This document shows, one piece after another, positions 40,258 to 50,652 of a stretch of 64,000 nucleotides of DNA (its first letter is position 1; each line of letters opens with the position of its first letter). Source of the stretch: Amphibalanus amphitrite (Eukaryota > Arthropoda > Thecostraca > Balanomorpha > Balanidae); the NCBI RefSeq assembly GCF_019059575.1, contig NW_024881969.1, forward strand, positions 434,001-498,000, written 5' to 3'. The translations under genes were made by a program, and so were the position numbers. The notes beneath the pieces were generated by a model. That model did no database searches, was not told where the DNA came from, and worked only from the letters and a program-made list of their open reading frames with translations.

Positions 40258-41639
40258 GTGATAATGGGCTAAGTTGTACCTATCTCGGCCGGCACTTTGT
40301 CTGCCGTATCACTAATGATCACACTGTATTCACAGCAGCAATCGTCTATCTCGATAGTTCGGTTGCTGAATCGGTGCGTGTTTCAGTAAGTGACGGTGGT
40401 TCCTTACTCGTCGGTAATGCCGCTCGGGAGACCTTTAGTCCGTAACTGATCCCATGTGCATGATCCTGCTGTCGGGCAGCTTTTGGACGGCGAACGCGAT
40501 CGCGACTACCCGGACAGCAGAGGCGATGCTGGAAGTTGGATCCATTTTCCAGTTCGGCGTCTTAGATGGCTAGGCCAACGCGTCTTAGCTGCTTGAACGC
40601 TTAGGCCGAGTGTCGCCCACACGGGTCAGTCGGATGCCTCGCATCGTACTTTCGCGCGTGTAGGGCTTAATGTACGTTCGCTCGTTGTCATTCAAATCGG
40701 CTGTTTACTGGCCTGGTATCTTGCGCTTCTAAGAGTACATGAAAGGAATGCCGTAATGATGTCAAGTCTCATTCTCGTCAACGCGGATATCCGGCTGAAT
40801 GCGGCCTGGCCACCCAACCGCTGCCGTTCCAAATCGCCGTCCGTATTGTGACTGCTATACTAACGTTTCCATCACCGTCCGGGTGTCCAGTCTGGCTCCC
40901 GACCCATGCCGTTTAGCGACAAGACTATGATCGTTTCACCGTCTGGGTGAGCTCAATCGTTGTCGTCTCATCAGGCTATGCCACGGGGTGCAGTCTTGCG
41001 ACGCGGCCGCTTACGTTTCCGATCGACCGCTTCGACGTGTTTAATGTAGTCTAGTTTAGTTTATTGATAAAACATCTACGGGCATGGTCACACAATGACG
41101 GACACAGTCTTAATTAAAGATGGTAGGCATGGTACGGATGAAATCATGGGCTAAGGCAAACCAAGGTTTATAAGTACAATAAAGGTGACACAGATATGGT
41201 TATATGTGTTGTGACACAGGTATAAAAAGGAAGATTTAATTATACGACGGACCAAGTGACGTTCGAGTGGATATACGCAGCTACCCGGTTTCGTCAATCT
41301 GCACAGCAACTGAGGCGGTCTGCTAGCCCCACTGCTAAGTTTCTAGCGCCCGCAAAAACGCTTATCGTTTAGTCAGTCTGGCTGTTCGACTGGTAAACTC
41401 TGTCCATCCGATTGTTAGCGTTTTCGACCACTGCCTCTGGCTGCGTCTCATTGTCCTCGGTAGTCCAGCTATGCCACGGGATGGCCGAACCAGCGCGGGC
41501 TGGCGGCTCGGCGGCGCTGCCGGAAGCGGGTTTTGTCTGAGTGCGTGGACGGAGGTGACAACAATGGATTCAGCAGCAATCCCCATGCTGCCATAACAGG
41601 TGCCGTTTCCGTCAGGGTATTCCGGACGTACCGTGAGTA

Positions 41640-42960
41640 TCAGACTGGCTACTCCGCTTCGCAGTCCTGGCGAACCGGCTGTCGACGTTTCTAACCGACC
41701 AGAATGTATATCCGACCGACAGCACTGCGCCCCAATCGTGAGTCTTGTCAGACCGGCTACTCAGCCTTGCAGTCCTAGCGAACCGGCTGCCGACGTTTCT
41801 TACAGACCACACTGTTTATCCGACAGACAGAACTGTCTCAATCGTGAGTCTATCAGACTGGCTACCCAGCATTGCAGTCCTGGCGAACCGGCTGCCGACG
41901 TTTCTTACCGACCACATTGTATATCCGACCGACAGCACTGCGCCTCAATCGCAATTATCAGACCGGCTACTCAGCATTGCAGTCCTAGCGAACCGGCTGC
42001 CGACGTTTCTTACAGACCACACTGGTTCCGACCGACAGAACTGCGCCTCAATCATGAGTATCAGACTGGCTACCCAGCATTGCAGTCCTGGCGAACCGGC
42101 TGCCGACGTTTCTTACCGACCACATTGTATATCCGACCGACAGAACTGTGCCTCAATCATGAGTATCAGACTGGCTACCCAGCATTGCAGTCCTGGCGAC
42201 CCGGCTGCCGACGTTTCTTACCGACCACATTGTATATCCGACCGACAGAACTGCGCCTCAATCGTGAGTATCAGACTGGCTACTCAGTATTGCAGTCCTG
42301 GCGACCCGGCTGCCGACGTTTTTACCGACCACACTGTTTATCCGACCGACAGAACTGCGCCTCAATCATGAGCATCAGACTGGCTACCCAGCATTGCAGT
42401 CTTGGCGAACCGGCTGCCGACGTTTCTTACCGACCACATTGTATATCCGACCGACAGAACTGTGCCTCAATCATGAGTATCAGACTGGCTACCCAGCATT
42501 GCAGTCCTGGCGACCCGGCTGCCGACGTTTCTTACCGACCACATTGTATATCCGACCGACAGAACTGCGCCTCAATCGTGAGTATCAGACTGGCTACTCG
42601 GTATTGCAGTCCTGGCGATCCGGCCGCCGACGTTTTTACCGACCACACTGTTTATCCGACCGACAGAACTGCGCCTCAATCATGAGCATCAGACTGGCTA
42701 CCCAGCATTGCAGTCTTGGCGAACCGGCTGCCGACGTTTCTTACCGACCACATTGTATATCCGACCGACAGAACTGCGCCTCAATCGTGAGTCGATCAGA
42801 CTGGCTACTCAGTATTGCAGTCCTGGCGAACCGGATGCCGACGTTTCTTACCGACCACATGTGTATCCGACCGACAGAACTGCGCCTCAGTCGTGAGTCT
42901 ATCAGAATGGCTACCCAGCATTGGGTCGTGGCGAACCGGCTGCTGATGTTTCCGATCGAA
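41640..42960. repeat. ~105-bp minisatellite, homogeneous core, ~12 units
   Basis: Units of about 100-107 bp each contain CAGACTGGCTAC, GCATTGCAGTCCTGGCGA, CCGGCTGCCGACGTTT, TACCGACCAC and CCGACCGACAGAACTG. Adjacent units in 42050-42800 are nearly identical, and two-unit blocks recur (for example 42160-42390 against 42470-42700), indicating higher-order duplication. Units toward either end are more diverged. Because lengths are often multiples of three, frames stay open for hundreds of codons on the plus strand. These are repeat artefacts. Confidence 0.95.
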
Positions 42961-45032
42961 CCCATTGCGTACGACCGGCCGCACTGTGTGTCAACTAGTA
43001 CGGTCAGCCGTTGGGGTGGTGGCTGTCTTGTAAGCCGTTATGACCGATCGTAGACGGTCACGTGCTCGTTCCTGTAACCGCATTTGGCTCAGACCTCCAT
43101 CGTTCATCTTCCCAATGGACCGGCAGCACCAGACTGCCATTTCCATGATGCTGGTCGAACAGAGTGGTCCAGTCAGCTGCGCTGCAGTGACTGGCGATAG
43201 ATCGTGGCCCGTCCCTACAGGCGTTTATCAGTAGAGCCGGTGGTGGCGACATCTCGTTCTCTACGATGCGTTCCGACCGCCTACCCTTCACATACTTAAT
43301 CGCTCCGTTAGTCTGGCTATGTGGCTGATTACGCTCTCGGATGACCTGACTGCACGTTCCCGGAGCGTACATGCATGTTTTCTGGGTGTTTACAATGTAT
43401 GTGCAGGTGTCCCGACGCATACGCAACAATGTGATCCAGCTGTCGCGTCCACAAATGCGTGGCTGCTGTTTTGATAGTGCCTAATAGTTTTACCACCCAA
43501 ATACTAGCATTTTGTCTCGACCGCCCGTGCTGGTAGTTGGATGCTCCGACGACTAATATTATGGACCGACCGCCGAGTCCGACCGATAATCCGGCCTTCG
43601 CATGACCACTACCTATCGTTATATACAGCTTACGATACCTGTGTGCAACTGCGCGGGGGATGTTTAACCATCCAATGCAGTCCAGATCTCTTACTGACTA
43701 CCGTTTCTTTAGTCGCTGTTGTCAGTCCGGCTCCAACTAGCCCAGTCCGGCACCGAGACCTGGCTACTCTTCCGACCACTCCCATGGAGTGTTTCACAGA
43801 CTGTTTCATCGGTCTCGACAGGCGGAATCTTCGACTCAACAGTTTGGCTATTTGACTGCTAATGTTGGCCCGACCGACGTGTTTACTCGCCCAGTATTTT
43901 AGCCTTCCCGCTGCTATACGATCCCCGCCGACCGCTGAGTGCGTCAAACTGTCCCCCCTGGCTCTCCGTGTGGTCGCAGCCTGGTTTGCCCACTTCTGTT
44001 CTGTTTCCAACAGACCAGAACAAATATGCATTAATCGTTCATGCAGTCTGGCTCTGCTACTATCACGTGTAGGCCGCCCACATTGTGCGTTTCATTGGTT
44101 TCAGACGTTTGAGAACAACGACTGACGACGCCGTCGATCGACTACGGTGTGATCAACTGTATCATTGTCCGGCTCGCAGCGGCTTGTGCTTCCCCCTATG
44201 ATTATTTTACGATCGATCGTGGTGGATTCACAGTTGCCGGCACCCTGCATCCATCTCACTGCAGTCTGGCTCATCATCGACCACTGATGCCGGTGTACCT
44301 TAACCGGTCTTCAACGCCTGAACCTCAGACTGTCCACAGTTTTGCGTTTGTCTGCTCGTGCCTGACACCTGCATGGCTTCGAATTGTCGGCTCGTCTGTC
44401 TGCAATCTACATAGTAACCCACTGCACCGTTATTGACCGATCGTTGTGTGTTGCACCGTTCTCGGCAAGCTGGTTTCGACCGATCGCAGTATAGCCAGCC
44501 GACTTCTAGGCCGGCCGACCGTAACTGGTGTTAATTCAGTCTATGCAGTTGTATGCTCTTGACTGACGAACAGTCTGCTCTCCGGCTGCTAACGTTCCCG
44601 ACTAACCACAATGGGTGGTGACCGTTCCCGGCCGCCCAGCTCTTCAACTTAAAACAGTCTGACCATCCCACAGCCACCGCAGCGGAGTAACACAAATCGA
44701 CGCGCCACTACGACGCCATCTGCTTGTACCCGCGCGGCAATGTGACATGCGTATCTATGACAGAAATGTTCCCGACTTCGTCACGCGGCGACTCGCGTTG
44801 GTTCCACCTCCTGCAACTGAGCACTCAGGTCTGATGGCCAATATCCGGCGTGGTTTCTTCTACCATGTTTCGTCGTGAAACAGGCGGCCCCAATCGGGTC
44901 CGAAGAAGAATGTGGAACGGACGAAATGGCTTATACGGTACGTACCATTGGCTTATAACATACGCGTTTATATGCCTACATATATACCCGCGCACAGTCT
45001 CGCAAACATTCTGTCCTGTCGGGTGTCATTGG

Positions 45033-45160
45033 CGCCTGGAAGGTGAATAGGATATAAGGGAGAGAGAGACGGCCGGCCGATAAACAGCCAACACATGAGT
45101 ATGCTATGGAGCATACGATGCCGAAGCGTTACGGGATTAACTAAAGATAACGCCAGTTAT
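45033..45160. repeat. 128-bp exact repeat, copy X1
   Basis: Identical to 45467-45594, 434 bases away in the same orientation. It begins CGCCTGGAAGGTGAATAG and ends GATAACGCCAGTTAT. Read on the minus strand, the copy ends in a good splice-acceptor context (CCTATTCACCTTCCAG), so an acceptor has been duplicated too. Confidence 0.95.
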
Positions 45161-45381
45161 ATGCCAGTTAATGGTAACGCCGCATCCTTGCTCAAACGCG
45201 TATCCGCGGTTGGCCTCTAGAGCCGCGCCGGCCGGCACTGTCGAGCGGTGTTCCGACCTGACCTCGCCGGAGGGTTCGTGACGTCACCAGCGGGCCGCCG
45301 TGAGCGGGACGGCTGAGGTCCACTCAACGCGGCCCGGGCGAGTGAAGCGGACCAGCAGCGGTCGCTGCCGAGCACGTTTTC
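45161..45381. repeat. 221-bp exact repeat, copy R2
   Basis: Identical to 39091-39311. It abuts copy X1 directly and is followed by 85 bases of pyrimidine-rich unique DNA before copy X2. Confidence 0.95.
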
Positions 45382-45466
45382 CTCCACCCACCCCTCCAAC
45401 CATCTGCGTTGGTTTTACTTACCTTCATTTCCTTACCTCGTCGACCGTCTCCTCTCTCTTAACGAT

Positions 45467-45594
45467 CGCCTGGAAGGTGAATAGGATATAAGGGAGAGAG
45501 AGACGGCCGGCCGATAAACAGCCAACACATGAGTATGCTATGGAGCATACGATGCCGAAGCGTTACGGGATTAACTAAAGATAACGCCAGTTAT
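45467..45594. repeat. 128-bp exact repeat, copy X2
   Basis: Second copy of X1. It lies about 170 bases past the donor of the fourth RhoGEF exon in the direction of transcription, so this duplication sits in the following intron. Confidence 0.95.
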
Positions 45595-45766
45595 TTGGGG
45601 ATTTTAGGGGCCAGGCCAGCTGCCATGCAGACTAGTACTACGTCATCGACTTGGCATCACGTGCGGATAAATAAAATAGTTGTTGCAATTGTTCAAAGCA
45701 TGACGCCATTGCGGACACACAGGATTTGCGTGGGTACAAAGCAGAGAGGGTGGAGCAAGGACTGAC

Positions 45767-45869
45767 CGGTAAGAGCAGAAGAGCATCCAGCGTGTGTTTG
45801 GCAGCTCCTCTCCTCAGCCTGCAGAACTCTACAAACTCCTCGTCTGTCGCCTGCTTCTGCCGATAAAGC
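45767..45869 (-). CDS. RhoGEF gene, DH-domain exon 4
   Basis: The acceptor TTCACAG precedes base 45869 and the donor CCG|GTCAGT follows base 45767. The 103 bases give one base completing an Arg codon plus 34 codons. The peptide starts LYRQKQATDEEFVEFC and ends HTLDALLLLP. In Dbl-homology domains this is the start of conserved region 3, where L-x-x-L-L-L-x-P is followed by V-Q-R. The exon ends precisely before that V-Q-R, so the next exon should begin with it in phase 0. No such exon was found downstream, where the X and R duplications and the minisatellite lie. Confidence 0.85.
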
Positions 45870-45964
45870 CTGTGAACCGGACACACATCGTTAACTTAAC
45901 AGGGCAAAAGTTTTTTTATACGGCACATATGGATCAGATAGCCATGATCAACTGCAGCCTTATA

Positions 45965-45977
45965 TGACCTTTGACCA
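45965..45977 (-). promoter_or_regulatory. DR1 nuclear-receptor-type site in intron
   Basis: TGACCTTTGACCA is, on the other strand, TGGTCAAAGGTCA: two half-sites in direct repeat with one-base spacing, the preferred form for HNF4 and RXR partners. It lies about 95 bases upstream of exon 4 of the RhoGEF gene. A second cluster, AGGTCAAAGTTAAAGGTCA, lies at about 46722 in the preceding intron. Function is inferred from sequence only. Confidence 0.35.
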
Positions 45978-46516
45978 CCGAACACGAAATCGACGCCCCT
46001 GAGTGTGAACGAGCCGTGACTCTACGTTTGGGAAGTTCCAGGCTGTGCCGCACTGTATGTATTCTGGACCCCGATCAAAGGCGTGTAGACAAACCCAACG
46101 AACGACATCAGCTCAAGGGAACACTCTCAAACACGAGCGGTGATTAAACAGCGCTAACAGCGCTCAAACGACAATCTAGGGGCAAAAGTTCAAGGTGAGC
46201 GTTTTAGCATAGTTTGACGCCGCTTCAAGGTGTGATTACCGAAAATAAAGGGAGGCTTTGTAGAGAGAGAGTGCGAAAGTTGAGATTGTAAAACAGCTGC
46301 AGAAAACGTGGCATGCAAGAACATTGCATGGACAGTTATCGTTCGTGGACGGGAAGAAACCAGCGGTTTCCTAAAAACAGCCGAAGGCGCAAATGGCTCA
46401 AAACGAATGCCTATGCACCATTGCCTAAAATTGGCAGAATTGCGATTTACGAGGCAACCAACCAACAAGCTTTAGTAACAACCGATCCAACTAATCCAAT
46501 GTTTGTAAGTCCTTAC

Positions 46517-46586
46517 CGTCTGGCGGTTTGGTGGAACTTGAGGTATTCTTCGTACTGGTGGATAAGCTGCTTCGAAAACAAACCAC
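46517..46586 (-). CDS. RhoGEF gene, DH-domain exon 3
   Basis: The acceptor CCTATTACAG precedes base 46586 and the donor ACG|GTAAGG follows base 46517. The 70 bases take one base from exon 2 (Gly codon) and pass two bases to exon 4 (Arg codon), agreeing with both neighbours. The peptide reads GLFSKQLIHQYEEYLKFH, matching the G-x-x-F-x-K...Y-x-x-Y helix in the middle of Dbl-homology domains. It is too short to stand alone, but phase agreement on both sides and its place in the domain make it secure. Confidence 0.85.
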
Positions 46587-46825
46587 CTGTAATAGGTAAT
46601 GACAGTTCAGAGAAAGGAACGGTCACTGCAGCACTCCGATGTATACAAATATCAAGAATGCGTAAGTTTTAGCGTTTCCAGGATCAGTCTTAGATAAAAT
46701 CTCGCCTGGTAGTGGCTACAAGGTCAAAGTTAAAGGTCAAAGGCATCGACACTTTTGAGCGCCACCTTCTGTCGTCCACTGATACACATTTTCGCCTGCA
46801 CCATTTATTTATCAAGTCAATAATA

Positions 46826-46862
46826 TGTTGTGATGCCATATCAATAATATGGCATCACAACA
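46826..46862. repeat. 16-bp-arm palindrome
   Basis: TGTTGTGATGCCATAT (46826-46841) and its exact reverse complement (46847-46862) flank CAATA. It lies in the intron between RhoGEF exons 2 and 3. Confidence 0.88.
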
Positions 46863-46937
46863 GTCAACTTAAAGAATATTGATTATAAGGTTGCATGCCA
46901 ATGACGCCTCTGACATCGTCTTGAAATCTGGCTAAAA

Positions 46938-46985
46938 TTATTGGTCATGTAGGCCGAGCTATAGCTCGGCCTACATGACCAATAA
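46938..46985. repeat. 48-bp perfect palindrome without spacer
   Basis: The two 24-base halves are exact reverse complements centred between 46961 and 46962, with AGCTATAGCT at the centre and TTATTGGTCATG at the outer end. A degraded direct copy of part of one arm (GTCATGTAGGTCGAG) follows near 47026. The palindrome could extrude as a cruciform or form a stable RNA hairpin in the intron transcript. Confidence 0.92.
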
Positions 46986-48181
46986 ACGAGTGTAGGTAGA
47001 CCAAAGGCCGAAGCAAGCATGTATGTCATGTAGGTCGAGATACATGGAATGTATGACTAAGCGGTGATATTTCTGACGAAACACGACCGCTCTAGCCATT
47101 CATTAGCGTTTTACAGCGCCAATAATTTGTCCTTCTGTAAAGGAGTGGTTCCGATTCGGCCCGCCCCTTTCCCATGCGATGTTTTGTGGGTTTGAGAGCG
47201 CTCCATCACTCTGGGGGCTCCGCCCGCTGTTTGGGTTATAAACTGGGAGTGGCAGCCGAGCGACCGCCCAGAATTAGACCCGACGACCACCAGCGGAACA
47301 GACACCTGCCCACAACAACCACCCGACGATACGGCAGTGATTGATTGTGATGGCTCGACCAGTATTTATGATCTATAATCAACGAACTTCCTCGGGACGG
47401 CCGGGTCTGTCGGTCCATCCGCGGTGCCCATCGGCTCATCTCCTGGCCGTCTAGAGGAGGTTCATTGTTATGCACGGGCGGTGGCCGGGCCACCGACAAA
47501 GGTAACACCTGAAGGCCGCTCCGGACCGGGGCCATCGGCCGACAAACAAAGACGGCACGCGGTCGACCGGTCAGAGTCGGCCCTCGCCGGACGGTGCTCA
47601 TCTCGTGACATACCGAGAACCGTGATGGTACCGGACGGACGCTTCTCGCCCTGGGCAGAATAATTGACTCAGGCGACCCCGAACGTCTTTGATTGGTCTG
47701 ATAAACGGACCAATCAGCGACACTGTCGGATATCGGACTGATTTTACATTCAAAACGATGCAAAATGACGACGAAAAAGGATTTGGTATAGTTTTTGACA
47801 TCTCAGGTTCAATATCCGAATTTTGCTATTCTACAATTCCACCAAGGACAGTTAAGAAAAAAATGTACAATGGATAGTGCACCGGAAAACATGTATACCT
47901 TGGCCATAGAAATGAAGTTTAGTTGTAGATACGCATTATGCAAACAACAAAAAATATCATGTCAAATTTGGTATACTATTAAAACTTGTATTGTAACGGT
48001 GTAAGCAGTTCCTCGGAAGATCATAAATCATACTCATGAAGGTCAAACCGGCGCCATCACAAGTTCTCCATGAACGTGAACAAATCAACGCGATACATGC
48101 CTGTCTGAGAGCGGGTGTAACTAAATGGCGCCCCACTCTCAAAGCACAACATCCCGACTAGGGATTGTTTTTTGCACTTAC

Positions 48182-48227
48182 CGACTCGAGTTGTCTCGGA
48201 GTCCCACGTGTCCAAGGTACTCTCCAG
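48182..48227 (-). CDS. RhoGEF gene, DH-domain exon 2
   Basis: The acceptor AACCCATTTCAG precedes base 48227 and the donor TCG|GTAAGT follows base 48182. The 46 bases encode LESTLDTWDSETTRV plus the first base of a Gly codon. Dbl-homology domains have an L-x-x-x-L-x-x-W segment followed by I/V-G at this point, so the peptide continues exon 1 and leads into exon 3 in the expected order. The phase is 0 in and 1 out, agreeing with both neighbours. Confidence 0.87.
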
Positions 48228-48455
48228 CTGAAATGGGTTATGGTACTGAGTCAGATTCACACAGCACAGATATCCAAAGGTTAAATTTACACTTAACACA
48301 GACACAGCAGTCAGACGCTATACTTCACATATCACACAGACGGTATTCAAATTTACACATCGCATATCTGTTAGACAAGGTCCACTCCACACAGCGGTTC
48401 GTAGCTCGATACAGCGGTCACAGGTGCATTAATCAATACCCGGATGCCCGCTAAA

Positions 48456-48516
48456 AGAGAGGGAGGAGAGAGAGAGAGATAGAGATAGAGATAGAGATAG
48501 AGATAGAGATAGAGAT

Positions 48517-48555
<39 letters not shown>

Positions 48556-48570
48556 AAGAGCGAGAGAGAG
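48456..48570. repeat. GA / GAGATA microsatellite
   Basis: GA runs flank about eight GAGATA units. Purine-rich imperfect sequence continues to about 48690. Confidence 0.97.
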
Positions 48571-48980
48571 CGGAGAGAAAAGAAGAGGGAATGCGAGAAC
48601 GAATTGGGAAGAGGGTTGTGGGGAAGAAAGAAGGAAAAGAGAGAAGAATGAAAGGAGAGCGAGAGCGAGAACGACAGGAAGAGAGAAATAGACAGCTTCA
48701 TTTCAGTGACGTATGCATTAATTTTAAAAAATGGTTCAACTGGCTCAAGGAAGCAGAAATCAGCGTAAATTACACCCCAAGCGGTAAATGATCTTGCAAC
48801 ACAAAAGACGACTCCTTTTAATTTCTCGCCTAGTCCCCCAGATGGCGGTTGGGGTAATTAAACTGGGACAATGAGAATTGTAATTAGACGAAAATCTTGC
48901 CCGAGAGTTTACTGCAACGTTTCTATTTTCAGTACGAGATGTTTTGGAATGGCAGACCCGGATAACTAGTTATATGAAAA

Positions 48981-49385
48981 ATGACAAAATATACAGATGA
49001 GTACGCAACATTGACACAGGAAGAGAAGATTGAACATATAGGGAAATTTAACTGTGGTCTCCAAAGGCGAATATCTAACTACATAAATAACGGAGCGAGC
49101 ATCACGGTTTTTGAACGTATGCCTCCAAGTCTTTTATTATCGAAAATAATTGTTCACCGCTTTCCGGATGCAAGAGGCAAACTCGTCTCAGCCTTTTTAG
49201 ACATATTTCAACGTAAAAAAGTAACCGAGCTATATCTTTCAATTAAGGTGAAATTTACGTTGACCTAAAATTCAATGATGACCGAAAAATAATGACAAGA
49301 ATAAAAAGGTTATGCATAAATATGCATATAGTTCATGGAGAGTTGGCAACAGTGCTAGAGTGTTATGAAAACACAAGCACAGCAT
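48981..49385 (+). pseudogene. unrecognised coding fragment, apparently broken
   Basis: The ATG at 48981 opens MTKYTDEYATLTQEEKIEH and the frame continues about 90 codons with protein-like composition, including RFPDARGKLVSAFLDIF. Protein-like sequence then goes on in another frame to about 49385, so the copy looks broken about once. An acceptor-like TTTCTATTTTCAG lies at 48919-48931 just upstream. It sits inside, and opposite to, an intron of the RhoGEF gene. I do not recognise the family. A host retrocopy, an orphan gene fragment or a virus-derived fossil are all possible. Confidence 0.4.
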
Positions 49386-49744
49386 GATTTACCGTCTCTC
49401 TAATAAAAGCGGCAACGTTACGACGCGTTAACATGGAAGATACCACGCCCCTCCTATAACTATCCTAGCGCCACCCCACCTGTGGTGCTTTTGGAGCCAT
49501 TCCCGCATGCCTTTGTTCTCATCTTACGGCGGCGGTCCAATCGACAGAGTAACTGCCGCACAGCCACCGCACACCCTCTCGTTAACAGTGATTTTAGCAT
49601 GTCTCACTCGCGGGGCGCCCAGTGTTCCTCAGCCGAGTAATCGACTCGCAAAATTAAAAGCAGCACTGTAAAGCGCGCTTCATATCGCCGTAAATTGCGG
49701 CCGGATGGCTGATAATTTTCCCTCTGTCGTCATTACGCCTTAGT

Positions 49745-49990
49745 TGGAAATTCTGGCCGGCCGGATAAATGCTGGCCGGGCGTGTGCAGATCATGACTGC
49801 GCCGCCGCCCCCGGGGGTCGGTTGCTGGCCGGGGGGCGGCGGCGGCAGCGGCAGCGGCGGCGGAGGCAGCGGCGGGGCAGAGCCTTCTTCGAACGGCGCC
49901 CTGCAGCGGCCGGCAGAGGCGGCTGCTCCGGTTGGGACCAGGTGCGAGAGCAGGGCGGGACGGAGGTGGGGTCGAGGCATTGTAATGGTG
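49745..49990. promoter_or_regulatory. CpG-dense GGC-repeat patch
   Basis: GGCGGCGGCAGCGGCAGC-type triplet sequence with dense CpG, lying in an intron of the minus-strand RhoGEF gene. It could be an internal promoter or simply a triplet repeat. The proline- and glycine-rich frames in it are repeat artefacts. Confidence 0.3.
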
Positions 49991-50652
49991 GGGAGTTATT
50001 CGGCGGAAGCTCCAATGTCGGGCGGTGATAAATGAACGATTGTTTCCGTGAAGATGCAGAGCATAGACATTTATGCATTTTCAATAATGTCTAGCGATAG
50101 ATGTGTAATTTCAAAACCCCAACAGAGTTTCAAATGAAAAGTCTAGCCCAAGCTAGTCATTCACATTTTAGAAACAACCCCCTGAGTCGTTTTTTAGCAC
50201 CAGAGTTGCTAAAGGTCCGAAAGAATTGTAACGAGGCGTGTTCAGTGCTGGCAGAGGGAGGGGTCTGACCAGAGGCGGCTTAAAGAGTCAAGAGAGGCCT
50301 ATGACGTTTAGATTTGATAAAAGATCAGAGTTCAAAAATTAGCAGCCCAAAAAGAAGAAAAAAGCCTCTCTTCATCGTGGTCAGCACTCGGAACGCCCGT
50401 CGAGCATTTTAAGTTTTAACGGTGAGGAACGCTGACCAGGGCGACACCTGGGGTCACCGATAGTTGTTTCTGCTACCGCTAGGTGCACCATAACCATGCA
50501 GCTCAGCCCCGCAGGAGCTCAGCTCGGGACACTCAGACACCACCAATTAACTGAACAAACCCTTCACAGACACATCAGTTATCCCACACCACGACACCTG
50601 AGAGCTACCACAGGCCTCTCACAACACTCCCTCGACTAACTAACCCTCTCAC

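Larger units (their letters stand above)
39312..44700. repeat. degenerate minisatellite domain
   Basis: Sequence resembling the 41640-42960 unit recurs in decayed form on both sides. Examples are CTGCTGCCATAAAGGTACCG at 39443 against CATGCTGCCATAACAGGTGCCG at 41584, CGTTTCCATCACCGTCCGGG near 40864, CGTTTCACCGTCTGGG near 40933, and GCAGTCTGGCTC near 44042. The domain is interrupted by the CACGTG-type element at 39731-40257. The borders are approximate because decay is gradual. Confidence 0.55.
46587..48181 (-). other. RhoGEF intron between exons 2 and 3
   Basis: The 1595-bp intron holds two palindromes (46826-46862 and 46938-46985), AGGTCA half-sites near 46722-46745, and a GC-richer part at 47240-47660 whose open frames lack support. 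Confidence 0.6.
48228..50652 (-). other. RhoGEF intron between exons 1 and 2
   Basis: The 2425-bp intron contains a GA/GAGATA microsatellite, an unrelated plus-strand coding fragment at 48981-49385, and a CpG-dense GGC-repeat patch at about 49745-49990. Confidence 0.6.

Noticed and set aside
41600-43053. Long plus-strand open frames of up to 361 codons
   Set aside because: They are translations of the ~105-bp minisatellite in several frames at once. There is no start context, splice site or codon pattern.
39091-45381. R1 and R2 as long terminal repeats of a retroelement
   Set aside because: They lack TG...CA ends, a primer-binding site or a polypurine tract, and the interior is satellite without any coding remnant.
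45437-45469. Minus-strand 33-bp exon reading AIVKREETVDE
   Set aside because: It has a good acceptor and a GAG|GTAAGG donor. However, the acceptor lies in the X duplication and the peptide does not supply the V-Q-R motif required after DH exon 4.
47236-47763. 175-codon minus-strand frame in the RhoGEF intron
   Set aside because: The composition looks random and it does not fit the phase or domain order of the flanking exons.
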